Assembly: GCA_964642165.1 (NCBI GenBank)
Contig: CAZXOC010000055.1
Location: forward strand, 1-31,216
Length of the DNA stretch: 31,216 nucleotides
Source of the DNA: CAYRVX01 sp964642165
GTDB taxonomy: Bacteria > Planctomycetota > Phycisphaerae > SM23-33
Reading direction: 5' to 3'
Shown here: positions 24,029-31,216 of the stretch, one piece after another
Layout: each line of letters starts with the position of its first letter
Numbering within the stretch: the stretch's first letter is position 1
Notes under the pieces: generated by a model
Database searches by the model: none
Seen by the model: the letters and a program-made list of their open reading frames with translations, nothing else
What the model was told of the DNA's origin: nothing
Made by a program: the position numbers and the translations under genes

Positions 24029-25087
24029 TCATCCTCGACGATCGCCGGCTCCCAACGTCACGCGCCGTCCCGTCCGCGCCGATTCGTAGCACGCCAGGAG
24101 CATCTCGACGTTGGCGCGGCCTTCCTCGGCCGTGGCGATGGGCTCGCGGCGGCCCAGCAGGAACTCCACCGCCGGGCGCGCCACGCCCCGAATGCGGTGC
24201 CCGTGCGCCGGCGGCGTGTCGATGTCCACGGTCGTCCAGGCCTCCTCGCCCGCCAGCCGGTAGCGCAGGGCCCGCTCGTCGGCGCCGGCGGCCAAGTGCG
24301 GCGTGCAGCTCGGGCTGTCGCCCCAGCGCTGGAGGATCGTGCCCTTCTCGCCGTAGACGTTCGTCGTGTCGTCGGCGGCCACGCACGTGAACGAGCACTC
24401 CAGGATCGCCAGCATGCCGTCGGCGTAGCGGAAGACGGCCACGCCGTTGTCGTCCGGCACCCTCGGGTTCAGGATCGTCTCGATCTCCGCCGTCACGCTC
24501 TCGGGCCGGCCGAACGTCCACAGCAGCCAGTCCGCCGGGTGGGCGGCGTCGTCCATGAACATGCCGCGGTTCAGCTCCGGCTGGACGTGCCAGGAGCTCT
24601 CGAAGCCGCTCCAGAGGTGCGTCGAGAGGCCATGCCGCCGGCGGACCATCACGATCCGCCCGAGGCGGCCCGACCGGACGAAGTCGCGCATCCACCGGTT
24701 CTGCGGGTCGCAGCGCATCTGCCAGGCCATCGAGAACCGCACGCCGGCCGAGGCGACGGCCGCCGCGATGCGGTCGCAGTCCGCCAGCGTCAGCGCCATG
24801 GGCTTCTGGAGGAGGATGTGCCTTCCCGCGGCGGCGGCGGCCTCGACGTGCTCGGCGTGGCGGCTGGTCTCCGAGCCGATGATGGCGGCCTGGACGTCGT
24901 CCCGGGCCAGCAGGGCGTCCAGGTCGGCGACGAACTCGGCGCCGGCGTGGTCGGCGGCCTTCCGGCCGCGGTCGGCGTCGTCGTCCCAGACGGCGACGAC
25001 GTGGGCGTCGTCCATGGTGGCGATCTCGCCGGCGTAGGCGTTGACGTGCCCGTGCGCGGCCGAGACGATCCCGATTCCCAATGCCAT
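24029..25087 (-). CDS. Gfo/Idh/MocA-family oxidoreductase
   Basis: 352 residues from the ATG at 25087, which has GGAGG about six bases upstream. The N-terminal Rossmann domain starts LGIGIVSAAHGHVNAYAGE; the usual Gly-rich loop is replaced by SAAHGH, a variant I know from some family members. The hinge motif, normally Glu-Lys-Pro, is Gln94-Lys95-Pro96 (LLQKPMAL). The C-terminal domain has the expected open sheet, with DDAAHPADWLLWTFG carrying a likely catalytic His/Asp pair, and FEYxDGxL-type strands (VFRYADGMLAILE). These NAD(P)-dependent enzymes oxidise or reduce sugars, inositols or sugar acids. The substrate is not known. It is divergent from a beta-hydroxyacid dehydrogenase gene with 121 bp between. 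Confidence 0.88.
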   Translation of the reverse strand: MALGIGIVSAAHGHVNAYAGEIATMDDAHVVAVWDDDADRGRKAADHAGAEFVADLDALLARDDVQAAIIGSETSRHAEHVEAAAAAGRHILLQKPMALTLADCDRIAAAVASAGVRFSMAWQMRCDPQNRWMRDFVRSGRLGRIVMVRRRHGLSTHLWSGFESSWHVQPELNRGMFMDDAAHPADWLLWTFGRPESVTAEIETILNPRVPDDNGVAVFRYADGMLAILECSFTCVAADDTTNVYGEKGTILQRWGDSPSCTPHLAAGADERALRYRLAGEEAWTTVDIDTPPAHGHRIRGVARPAVEFLLGRREPIATAEEGRANVEMLLACYESARTGRRVTLGAGDRRG

Positions 25088-25121
25088 GTCCCACCTCCGC
25101 GCGACAACCCGCGCCCGCGCC

Positions 25122-25127
25122 TGCATA
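25122..25127 (-). promoter_or_regulatory. Candidate -10 box (TATGCA) for the Gfo/Idh gene
   Basis: On the minus strand, in the context GGGTATGCAG, ending 34 bases before the ATG at 25087. No clear -35 box. Back to back with 25165-25170. Confidence 0.35.
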
Positions 25128-25164
25128 CCCAACGCCCCCCCGCGAAGTCAAGCCGCCAGTGCGG

Positions 25165-25170
25165 TATGAT
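25165..25170 (+). promoter_or_regulatory. Candidate -10 box (TATGAT) for the hydroxyisobutyrate-dehydrogenase-like gene
   Basis: Context GCGGTATGATCG, ending 38 bases before the ATG at 25209. No -35 box at normal spacing. Confidence 0.45.
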
Positions 25171-25208
25171 CGCGCGGCCGCGGCGCGGCGGCGGCAAGGA
25201 GAGGATGC

Positions 25209-26111
25209 ATGAACGACGCACACGACTCGGGCGACACGGCGGGGCGCCCGCGCCTGGGCTTCATCGGCCTGGGGCGCATGGGCGGCGGGATGGCGCGAAA
25301 CCTGGTGCGGTGGTCGCCGCCGCTGTGGGTCTTCGACCTGAAGCCCGACCGCGTGGAGGCGTGCGTGGCGGCGGGCGCCGTCGCGGCCGGCAGCGCGCGG
25401 CAGCTCGTCGAGCGGTGCGACGTGGTCCTGACGAGCCTGCCGTCGTCGGAGGTCTTCGTTCGCGTGGCCGAGCGCGACCTGCTGCCGAACGCCCGAGGCG
25501 GGCAGGTCTTCCTGGACATGGGCACGACGGAGGCGCCGGAGACGCGCCGGCTGGCCGCGGCGCTCGCCGGGAAGGGCGCGGCGCTGCTGGACTGCCCCGT
25601 CAGCGGCGGCTCGGGCGGCGCCGAGGCGGGCACGCTGCACATCTTCGTCGGCGGCGACCGGGCGGCCTACGAGCGATGCCGGGCGATCCTCGAGGTCCTC
25701 GGCGACCCGCAGCGCGTCGCGTACTGCGGCCCGAGCGGCACGGGCCAGGCCGTCAAGGGCGTCAACCAGCTCGCGATGGGGCTGGTCGCCGCGGCGTACC
25801 TGGAGGCGGTCTCGTTCGGCCTGCGGGCCGGGGCCGACCCGGACGCGATCGCCCGGGCCGTCGGCGGCGAGGAGCCCTGGCGCCGGCGCGTCGCGCACCT
25901 CGCCCGGCTCGCCAAGGAGGGCAAGGCCGACGACGTCCTCGTCAAGTTCCCCGAGCTGCCGTACTTCCTGAGCGAGGCCCGCGAGCGCGGCTTCGCCATG
26001 CCCCTCACCGAGGCGCTGCACGCCTTCTGCCAGCCGGGACCCCGCCACTGGACGGACAACATGAACCGCCCCCGCGTGTCGTTCTGGCACCAACTGACGG
26101 CCGGGACTTGA
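25209..26111 (+). CDS. 3-hydroxyisobutyrate dehydrogenase / tartronate semialdehyde reductase-like enzyme
   Basis: 300 residues, normal for the beta-hydroxyacid dehydrogenase family. The cofactor loop GFIGLGRMG is at 17-25; Asp43 in VFDLKPDR favours NAD. The substrate motif DCPVSGG is at 128-134, and the catalytic lysine is Lys183 in GTGQAVKGVNQL, with Asn186 after it. The enzyme reversibly oxidises a beta-hydroxy acid; tartronate semialdehyde, from uronic-acid or glycolate routes, and 3-hydroxyisobutyrate are the commonest substrates. The carbohydrate context favours a sugar-acid role, but only weakly. A strong AAGGAGAGG site precedes the ATG. It ends 16 bp from the convergent hepT-like gene. 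Confidence 0.9.
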   Translation: MNDAHDSGDTAGRPRLGFIGLGRMGGGMARNLVRWSPPLWVFDLKPDRVEACVAAGAVAAGSARQLVERCDVVLTSLPSSEVFVRVAERDLLPNARGGQVFLDMGTTEAPETRRLAAALAGKGAALLDCPVSGGSGGAEAGTLHIFVGGDRAAYERCRAILEVLGDPQRVAYCGPSGTGQAVKGVNQLAMGLVAAAYLEAVSFGLRAGADPDAIARAVGGEEPWRRRVAHLARLAKEGKADDVLVKFPELPYFLSEARERGFAMPLTEALHAFCQPGPRHWTDNMNRPRVSFWHQLTAGT

Positions 26112-26127
26112 TCGCCGGCGCGGCGCC

Positions 26128-26368
26128 CTACTCCGCCGGCGGCTCGTCCTCGACCNNNNNNNNNNNNNNNNNNNNNNNNNNNNNNNNNNNNNNNNNNNNN
26201 NNNNNNNNNNNNNNNNNNNNNNNNNNNNNNNNNNNNNNNNNNNNNNNNNNNNNNNGTCTTCCGGTCCCGGGAGAAGCTCTCGAAGTCCATGCCGGCGGTG
26301 TACTCCTGGATGGCCGCGATCGCGTCCAGGATGTCGCGCAGTCGCAATCGCCAGTCTCTAGGTGGCAC
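26128..26368 (-). CDS. HepT-like toxin (DUF86) interrupted by assembly gap
   Basis: Start is a GTG at 26368 with GGGGAGG six bases upstream, overlapping the end of the mntA-like gene by 11 bp. The visible first 37 residues, including PRDWRLRLRDILDAIAAIQEY and TAGMDFESFSRDRK, are the canonical HepT N terminus. The gap then removes the centre, including the RxxxxHxY toxin motif. After the gap the same strand ends VEDEPPAE at 26128. HepT proteins are about 115 residues; 37 plus 8 are seen, so about 70 residues (210 bp) are missing, more than the 100 N shown. HepT is the RNA-cleaving or translation-blocking partner of MntA in type VII toxin-antitoxin pairs. Whether the toxin is intact cannot be told. 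Confidence 0.8.
26156..26255. other. Assembly gap 2 (100 N)
   Basis: Exactly 100 N. It cuts the hepT-like gene; HepT length suggests the true gap is nearer 210 bp. Confidence 0.99.
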
Positions 26369-26654
26369 GGATCGCCTCCCCAAGCACCTCGTCGCGCATC
26401 TCCGGGCGCAGCGCGCCGGGCGTGGCCAGGTCCACCTTGGCGCCCAGGAGATCCTCCAGGTAGTGCATCAGGCGGATGAAGGTGAACAGGCCGACGCGCT
26501 GGCCCTCTTCGAACTCCACCAGCACGTCGATGTCGCTGGCGTCCGTGGCATCGTCCCTGGCGACGGAACCGAAGATCCACAGCGACGCGACGCGGAACCG
26601 GCGGAGCTTCTCTCGGTGATCCCGCAGGGTTCTCAATACGTCCTCGCGCTTCAT
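26358..26654 (-). CDS. MntA-like minimal nucleotidyltransferase antitoxin
   Basis: 98 residues. The nucleotidyltransferase motif is FGSVARDDATDASDIDVLV, with Gly29-Ser30 and the metal-binding pair Asp41 and Asp43. In characterised MntA/HepT pairs this protein AMPylates the HepT tyrosine next to its RNase site and so silences it. LRPEMRDEVLGEAI at the C terminus also matches the family. The start has GGAG about nine bases upstream. The downstream hepT-like gene overlaps its 3' end, which supports a coupled pair. Function is inferred from family and gene order. Confidence 0.9.
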   Translation of the reverse strand: MKREDVLRTLRDHREKLRRFRVASLWIFGSVARDDATDASDIDVLVEFEEGQRVGLFTFIRLMHYLEDLLGAKVDLATPGALRPEMRDEVLGEAIRAT

Positions 26655-26818
26655 GCCGGCATCTCCGCACGATGGCCCCCATACCTTAGCGTCCCTCCGG
26701 CCGCCTGGCAATCGCGGGCAGTCCCGCCGCAGGTGTGCCGACCGGTCGTCCGTCCCCTTTGGCCCCCTCGGCGGGGAGGCCTCCCCCCCGCGTCGCGTGC
26801 GAATCCGCCACGCCTGCT

Positions 26819-26847
26819 TTGACTGGGCTCGCCGCCCGTGGTAGAAG
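26819..26847 (+). promoter_or_regulatory. Candidate promoter of the DUF401 gene, suggesting a leaderless mRNA
   Basis: TTGACT (26819-26824), a 17-bp spacer, and TAGAAG (26842-26847). The ATG follows only six bases later, about where transcription would begin, and no ribosome site is visible before it. Confidence 0.5.
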
Positions 26848-26853
26848 CCCGCC

Positions 26854-28200
26854 ATGTCGTGCCTCGGAGAGATCGCGATCTGGGAGAGCGTCACGGCGGC
26901 GGCCACCTCCGCCCTGGCGAGCACCCTCGCGGCGTTCGGGCTCATCCTGGTCCTGACGCGCTTGAAGTGCCCGCTGTCGATCGCCATCCTGGCCGGGGCC
27001 GTGGCGCTGGACGTGCTCTTCGGGCGCGGGCCCGTCGAGATCCTGACGCTGTCGACGGCCGGGGCCGTCCAGCCGCGGACGATCGGGCTGGTCCTCGTCG
27101 TCGTGCTGATGCTCGTGCTGTCCGAGACGATGCGCCGCGCCGGGCAGCTCGACGAGATCGTCGTCCTGGCCAAGTCGTTCCTGCGGCGCCCGGCGGTGAC
27201 GATGGCGGCGCTGCCCGCCCTGATCGGGCTGATGCCCATGCCGGGGGGGGCGCAGCTCTCGGCCCCGATGGTCGAGTCCGCCGCCGGGGGCGCCCGGGTA
27301 CGTCCCGACCGCCTGTCGGCGATCAACTACTGGTTCCGGCACATCTGGGAGTACTGGTGGCCGCTCTACCCGGGGGTGATGGTGGCGACGTCGCTGACGC
27401 GGAGCGACCCGGCGCAGTTCGCGATGTACCAGCTCCCGCTGGGCGTCTGCATGGCCGCGTCGGGCCTGCTGCTGTTCCGCGGCTCGCACCCGGACCTGCA
27501 TCGCAGCGCCCCTCGCGCGGCGGCCGGGCACGTCGGGCGGCTGCTCCGCGCGACCTCGACGATCTGGGTGATCCTGCTTGTCTGGGGCGCGGTGCGAGCG
27601 GTCCTGGCGCTGGCGCTGGCCCCCCCGGCCGAGGGAAGCCCTCTCGCGGCGGCCGGACGCTACGGACCCCTCGCCGTCGGCCTCGCCGTCAGCCTCGCCT
27701 GGACCATGCGCATGAACCGCCTCGGCGCGGGCGAGCTGCTGGCCGTGCTGAAGCGCACGATCATCTACAAGCTGGCGGCCATCGTCGTCAGCGTGATGAT
27801 CTTCTGGTACGCGGTGCGGGAGGCGGGCGTCGCCGCCCGGATCGCCGGCGAGCTCGCCCGCCTGCGCGTCCCGCCGGAGGTCGTCGTGGCCGTGCTGCCG
27901 CTGATCGCCGGGCTGGTGACGGGCCTGGCCGTCGGGTTCGTCGGCACGAGCTTCCCGATCGTCCTGGCCGTCGTCGCGGAGATGCCCCACAGCGGCTCGA
28001 TCCGCCCGTACGTCGCGCTGGCCTACGCCTTCGGGCACCTGGGGCAGATGCTCAGCCCCCTGCACATCTGCCAGGTTCTCAGCAACGAGTACTTCCAGGC
28101 CGGCTCCCGCGCCGTCTACCGGCGCATCGTCCCCGCCGCCGCCGCGACCGGCGCGCTCGCCGTCGCGTACTTCCTCCTCCTGCGGTGGATCCTGGCGTAG
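26854..28200 (+). CDS. DUF401-family integral membrane protein (probable transporter)
   Basis: 448 residues with about ten hydrophobic helices through the whole length, so it is a cytoplasmic-membrane protein. The family block GLMPMPGGAQLSAPMVE lies at about 125-141, followed by INYWFRHIWEYWWPLYPG, both typical of DUF401. A second half-repeat begins near 280, with LPLIAGLVTGLAVGFVG mirroring the first. DUF401 proteins resemble the ion-transporter superfamily of citrate/anion permeases; the substrate is unknown. No Shine-Dalgarno sequence precedes the ATG at 26854, and a promoter-like pair ends six bases before it, so the mRNA may be leaderless. A later in-frame start would remove the first membrane helix and is unlikely. 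It is divergent from mntA with 199 bp between. Confidence 0.85.
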   Translation: MSCLGEIAIWESVTAAATSALASTLAAFGLILVLTRLKCPLSIAILAGAVALDVLFGRGPVEILTLSTAGAVQPRTIGLVLVVVLMLVLSETMRRAGQLDEIVVLAKSFLRRPAVTMAALPALIGLMPMPGGAQLSAPMVESAAGGARVRPDRLSAINYWFRHIWEYWWPLYPGVMVATSLTRSDPAQFAMYQLPLGVCMAASGLLLFRGSHPDLHRSAPRAAAGHVGRLLRATSTIWVILLVWGAVRAVLALALAPPAEGSPLAAAGRYGPLAVGLAVSLAWTMRMNRLGAGELLAVLKRTIIYKLAAIVVSVMIFWYAVREAGVAARIAGELARLRVPPEVVVAVLPLIAGLVTGLAVGFVGTSFPIVLAVVAEMPHSGSIRPYVALAYAFGHLGQMLSPLHICQVLSNEYFQAGSRAVYRRIVPAAAATGALAVAYFLLLRWILA

Positions 28201-28222
28201 CCTCGGCCGGGCCGGTGCGGCC

Positions 28223-29143
28223 TCACCGACGGCGCGTATGCCACAGGGCCGCGCAGACCAGCAGGCCGATCAGCAGCAGCAGCGGCGCGACGCCGAGCGG
28301 CAGGAGCCAGCCGGGCCGAGGCGAGTCCGCCGCTCCCGCAACGAACGCGGCGATCGCGCCGGCCCAGAGGACCGCGCGGGCGGAGAGGCGAAGGAGGGCC
28401 TTCGCGGTGCGTCGGGGCTCCTCGACGGGCGGCAGGAAGCGGAGGAACCGGGGATGGGCGCGCCCGAGGACGCGGAGGCGGGCGGCGGCCTCGCGGTGCA
28501 GCTCGTCGGCGATGCCCGCGGTCGCGGGGTTCTCGCGGAGCCTGTCGGCCAGCTCCGCGGCGCGCTCGTGGCGGCCGGTGTGGTTCATCAGATCGATCAT
28601 GCAGACGATGGCCGCTGCGTCGCTGGGCGCCAGGGCCAACGCGCGCTCGAGGCAGGTCTCCGCCTCGTCGTGGCGGTGGCGTCGGAAGAGGGTCCACCCG
28701 AGGGCCCGCCAGGCCTCCGTCGACGCCGGGGCCGCATCCGCCGCCTCCCGCGCGATCCCCTCGGCCACCGCCGGGGCGCGATCCGTCGCCAGGAAGTTCG
28801 CGTACTCGACCAGCACGTCCGGGTGGCGGTTCGACAGCGTCAGCGCCATCTCGAAGGCCTGCTGGGCCTCCTGCTTGCGCCCCAGGCGCGACGCCGACCA
28901 CGCCAGGGCCAGGTAGCCCTCCAGCAGGTCCGGCGCCAGCCGGACGGCGCGGCGGGCGGCCTTGAGGGCCTCGGCGAGATTGCCCAACCCCAGCAGTGCG
29001 TGGCTGTGCCAGCAGCGGTAGGTCGCCCTGTCGGGCTCAGCCGCCAGGAGCTGGTCGATCATCGCCAGCGCGCGAACGTACCGACCCTCCATGAGGGTGT
29101 CGAACGCCTGGCGGGCGGCGTCGCTGCTGTCGGCCGGTTCCAT
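28223..29143 (-). CDS. TPR-repeat protein with two C-terminal membrane helices
   Basis: 306 residues from the ATG at 29143, which has AAGGGG about four to nine bases upstream; in-frame sequence before it runs into the structured intergenic region and is not protein-like. Residues about 10-225 carry five or six tetratricopeptide repeats (for example ALAMIDQLLAAEPD, ALKAARRAVRLAPD, AETCLERALALAPSD), which bind partner proteins. Two hydrophobic helices (about 257-271 and 279-300) end in His-Thr-Arg-Arg-Arg, so the repeat domain is probably in the cytoplasm with the protein anchored by its tail. No catalytic domain. It lies downstream of the moxR-like gene; the terminator-like hairpin between them suggests separate transcription. 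Confidence 0.85.
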   Translation of the reverse strand: MEPADSSDAARQAFDTLMEGRYVRALAMIDQLLAAEPDRATYRCWHSHALLGLGNLAEALKAARRAVRLAPDLLEGYLALAWSASRLGRKQEAQQAFEMALTLSNRHPDVLVEYANFLATDRAPAVAEGIAREAADAAPASTEAWRALGWTLFRRHRHDEAETCLERALALAPSDAAAIVCMIDLMNHTGRHERAAELADRLRENPATAGIADELHREAAARLRVLGRAHPRFLRFLPPVEEPRRTAKALLRLSARAVLWAGAIAAFVAGAADSPRPGWLLPLGVAPLLLLIGLLVCAALWHTRRR

Positions 29144-29192
29144 CGGGCCCCTTCCCCGGACGGCCGCGATATCGGCTGCCGGACCGACGCCC

Positions 29193-29198
29193 AGCATA
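29193..29198 (-). promoter_or_regulatory. Candidate -10 box (TATGCT) for the TPR gene
   Basis: On the minus strand, 49 bases before the ATG at 29143 and downstream of the terminator hairpin at 29262-29299. No -35 match. Confidence 0.35.
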
Positions 29199-29240
29199 GA
29201 CGTCCGGTGAACGGAAGGCCAGACCCCAGTCGCCCCGCCG

Positions 29241-29264
29241 CGCAAGAGCGCAAGAGCGCAAGAG
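29241..29264. repeat. Three perfect tandem copies of CGCAAGAG
   Basis: An 8-base unit repeated three times without spacing. The last two bases of the third copy overlap the arm of the hairpin at 29262-29299. On the minus strand it reads CTCTTGCG and forms the T-containing tail after the hairpin. Confidence 0.8.
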
Positions 29265-29403
29265 AAAGCCCGCAGGCATGCCGCTCCGCGGGCTCTCTCC
29301 CATGCAGCCACTACCGTCTATCGGGGGTTCAGAGGAGCACCTCTGCCGATGTCGTCCAGCCGTTATCTCTCGAGATCGCACATGGGCGGCGTCCTCGTCA
29401 GCT
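29255..29403 (-). ncRNA. Candidate structured small RNA or leader RNA
   Basis: This lies in the 337-bp space between moxR and the TPR gene (29144-29480), the only gene-free stretch over 300 bp. On the minus strand a promoter (29409-29438) and a terminator hairpin (29262-29299) frame a transcript of about 145 nt. Pairings read directly: P1 CCCATG/CATGGG (29381-29386 with 29299-29304) closes a multi-branch loop; P2 is ATCT-CGAG-AGAT (29365-29376); P3 is ATCGG/CCGAT (29346-29350 with 29320-29324) stacked on P4 CAGAGG-TGCT-CCTCTG (29330-29345), with a 5-base AACCC bulge on one side. The terminator stem has 12 pairs, one a G-U pair only on this strand, which supports transcription in this direction. 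No known RNA family recognised. It could be a free RNA or a leader controlling the TPR gene. Confidence 0.5.
29262..29299 (-). terminator. Intrinsic terminator hairpin on the minus strand
   Basis: The 12-bp stem (minus-strand arms GAGAGAGCCCGC and GCGGGCTTTCTC, one G-U pair) has a 14-base loop and continues into TTGCGCTCTTGCG. The GC-rich core followed by TTTCTCTT is typical of intrinsic termination. It would end the candidate RNA and any read-through from moxR. Confidence 0.6.
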
Positions 29404-29408
29404 ATCTC

Positions 29409-29438
29409 AGTGTAGGCCGCGAGACGCCGCGCATTCAA
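29409..29438 (-). promoter_or_regulatory. Candidate promoter of the structured RNA
   Basis: On the minus strand TTGAAT (29433-29438), an 18-bp spacer, and TACACT (29409-29414). It starts 43 bp beyond the moxR stop codon. The predicted transcript would begin at about 29403. Confidence 0.5.
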
Positions 29439-29480
29439 ACCGGGCCGTCCGGAACGGGGCGCGGGCGTGCGACGGCGAGG

Positions 29481-30503
<1,023 letters not shown>

Positions 30504-30543
30504 GGCGGCGGTCCTTGTGCAGCGTCCCAGCAGGCCGCCCGAC

Positions 30544-30549
30544 AGCATA
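30544..30549 (-). promoter_or_regulatory. Candidate -10 box (TATGCT) for the MoxR gene
   Basis: On the minus strand in the context GATATGCTG, ending 40 bases before the ATG at 30503. No -35 match. Confidence 0.4.
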
Positions 30550-30664
30550 TCCCCGCGCCCGCCCGCTTGCCAGCCCGCGCCGACGGCGCTTCGTGACGTG
30601 TGAAGGCAGCCCGGTCATTGCGGCTCGCGCATCGAGGCCGCGGGGGGCGGGAAACTGGGCGGCT

Positions 30665-31216
30665 CTACGTCTGTTGTGCCCGGTACGCCTTTCGACGGGC
30701 GATCAGCTCGGCCGAGCGCCTTCGGCAGCGGTTGCGCAGATCGTCCAGGACGGGTCGGTGCTTCGGGTCGGCCAGGAGGTTCTTCTTCTCGTCGGGGTCG
30801 GCCTGGAGGTCGAACAACTGCTCGAAGACGGGCTCCTTGCCGGCGAAGTCGGCCTGCTCGTCGCGGTAGTAATTCCCCGGGTTGGCGAAGTAGCGGACGT
30901 ACTTGAACCTGGTGGTCCGCACGGCCTCGATGAAGGGGTTGTCGCGGCCGACGTAGAGGTTCTCGAGGAACACGTCCTCGCGCCACGGCCTGGCGGGGTC
31001 GGCCAGGAGGGGGCGAAGGTCCCGGCCCTGGATGCCGTCGGGGGCTTTCAGGCCGGCGTAGGACAGGAGGGTCGGCGCGACGTCGGCGCTGATCGCGAAG
31101 GCGTTGATCGTCCTGCCTCGCCGGGCCTTCGGCAGGCCGGGGTCGTAGATCACCAGGGGGATTCGCGTGGCCAGGTCGTACAGCAGGCTCTTGCCGCCCA
31201 TGCCGTACTCGCCCAT
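30665..31216 (-). CDS. Sulfatase, C-terminal part (runs off the window)
   Basis: The last 183 residues of a sulfatase of the arylsulfatase/alkaline-phosphatase superfamily. The visible part starts at GEYGMGGKSLLYDLATRIPLVI, the equivalent of the GEHGxxxKxxxYE-x-xRVPL block that lies after the metal-binding region, followed by SADVAPTLLSYAGL and IQGRDLRPLL. The ATG at the window edge is internal, not the start. The C-terminal part, with a Lys-Tyr-Val-Arg strand, FANPGN, LFDLQADPDEKKNLLADP and a basic helix, is the usual small sheet-plus-helix subdomain. The catalytic Cys/Ser (CxPxR) is outside the window. Sulfatases remove sulfate from polysaccharides or small esters and are abundant in Planctomycetota; this fits the lyases nearby but does not show linkage. 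Confidence 0.92.
   Translation of the reverse strand: MGEYGMGGKSLLYDLATRIPLVIYDPGLPKARRGRTINAFAISADVAPTLLSYAGLKAPDGIQGRDLRPLLADPARPWREDVFLENLYVGRDNPFIEAVRTTRFKYVRYFANPGNYYRDEQADFAGKEPVFEQLFDLQADPDEKKNLLADPKHRPVLDDLRNRCRRRSAELIARRKAYRAQQT

Noticed and set aside
29241..29264. CRISPR-like repeats
   Set aside because: Three adjacent 8-base copies with no spacers; a simple tandem repeat.
29302..29415. 37-codon plus-strand frame starting at 29302
   Set aside because: No ribosome site, no motif, and it coincides with the paired regions of the candidate RNA.
29037..29438. 133-codon minus-strand frame across the intergenic region
   Set aside because: It overlaps the TPR gene in another frame, has no motif, and its upstream part is better explained by RNA structure.

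Overview
The window is about 31 kb of very GC-rich DNA that looks like a scaffold from a Planctomycetota genome or a close PVC-type relative. The evidence is a protein with both a dockerin-like repeat and a PEP-CTERM sorting tail, a secreted protein with a HEAT-like repeat and the C-terminal block I associate with planctomycete proteins, many large secreted carbohydrate-active proteins, a sulfatase, and a MoxR ATPase. Two runs of exactly 100 N (4580-4679 and 26156-26255) are scaffolding gaps of unknown true length. A glycyl radical enzyme with its activase implies at least facultative anaerobic metabolism. No rRNA, tRNA, CRISPR array, phage or transposase was recognised.

Layout. 1-3839: the 5' tip of a leftward gene, then two rightward secreted proteins (HEAT-like; SGNH-like plus beta-helix plus dockerin plus PEP-CTERM). 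3861-7580: a leftward run with a secreted protein carrying two tandem BtrH/C39-like domains, a KDPG/KDPGal aldolase, a small secreted protein broken by gap 1, and leucyl/phenylalanyl-tRNA-protein transferase (aat). 7684-12863: a divergent metabolic module. Leftward are an SDR dehydrogenase and D-galactonate dehydratase (4-bp overlap); rightward are a glycyl radical activase and a glycyl radical enzyme with an unusual cysteine loop. 12897-20163: a leftward secreted RIFT-barrel/toroid protein, an orphan ParD-like antitoxin, a rightward heparinase II/III-like lyase, a secreted barrel-plus-CBM protein, and a leftward small membrane protein. 20384-26111: a secreted zincin-like protein, a leftward M55 D-aminopeptidase and Gfo/Idh/MocA oxidoreductase, and a rightward 3-hydroxyisobutyrate-dehydrogenase-like enzyme. 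26128-31216: a leftward MntA/HepT pair broken by gap 2, a rightward DUF401 permease, and leftward TPR, MoxR and partial sulfatase genes. Between MoxR and TPR lies a candidate structured RNA with its own promoter and terminator.

How the genes may work together (inference). The secreted lyase- and hydrolase-like proteins and the sulfatase suggest attack on an acidic, possibly sulfated polysaccharide. The SDR, DgoD and aldolase fit oxidation of galactose-type sugars to galactonate, dehydration to 2-keto-3-deoxygalactonate, and aldol cleavage after a kinase step whose gene is not in the window. The glycyl radical enzyme sits back to back with this module and may act on a related sugar or polyol, but its substrate cannot be read from sequence.

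Promoters. Thirteen gene starts are preceded by an isolated AT-rich -10-like hexamer, usually 26-60 nt upstream. Five of these also have a plausible -35 box at 17-18 bp spacing, counting the RNA promoter at 29409-29438. The most interesting unexplained items are the structured RNA (29255-29403), the glycyl radical enzyme with a Gly-Cys-His-Trp loop, the duplicated BtrH-like protein, and a 25-bp palindrome on the antitoxin promoter.
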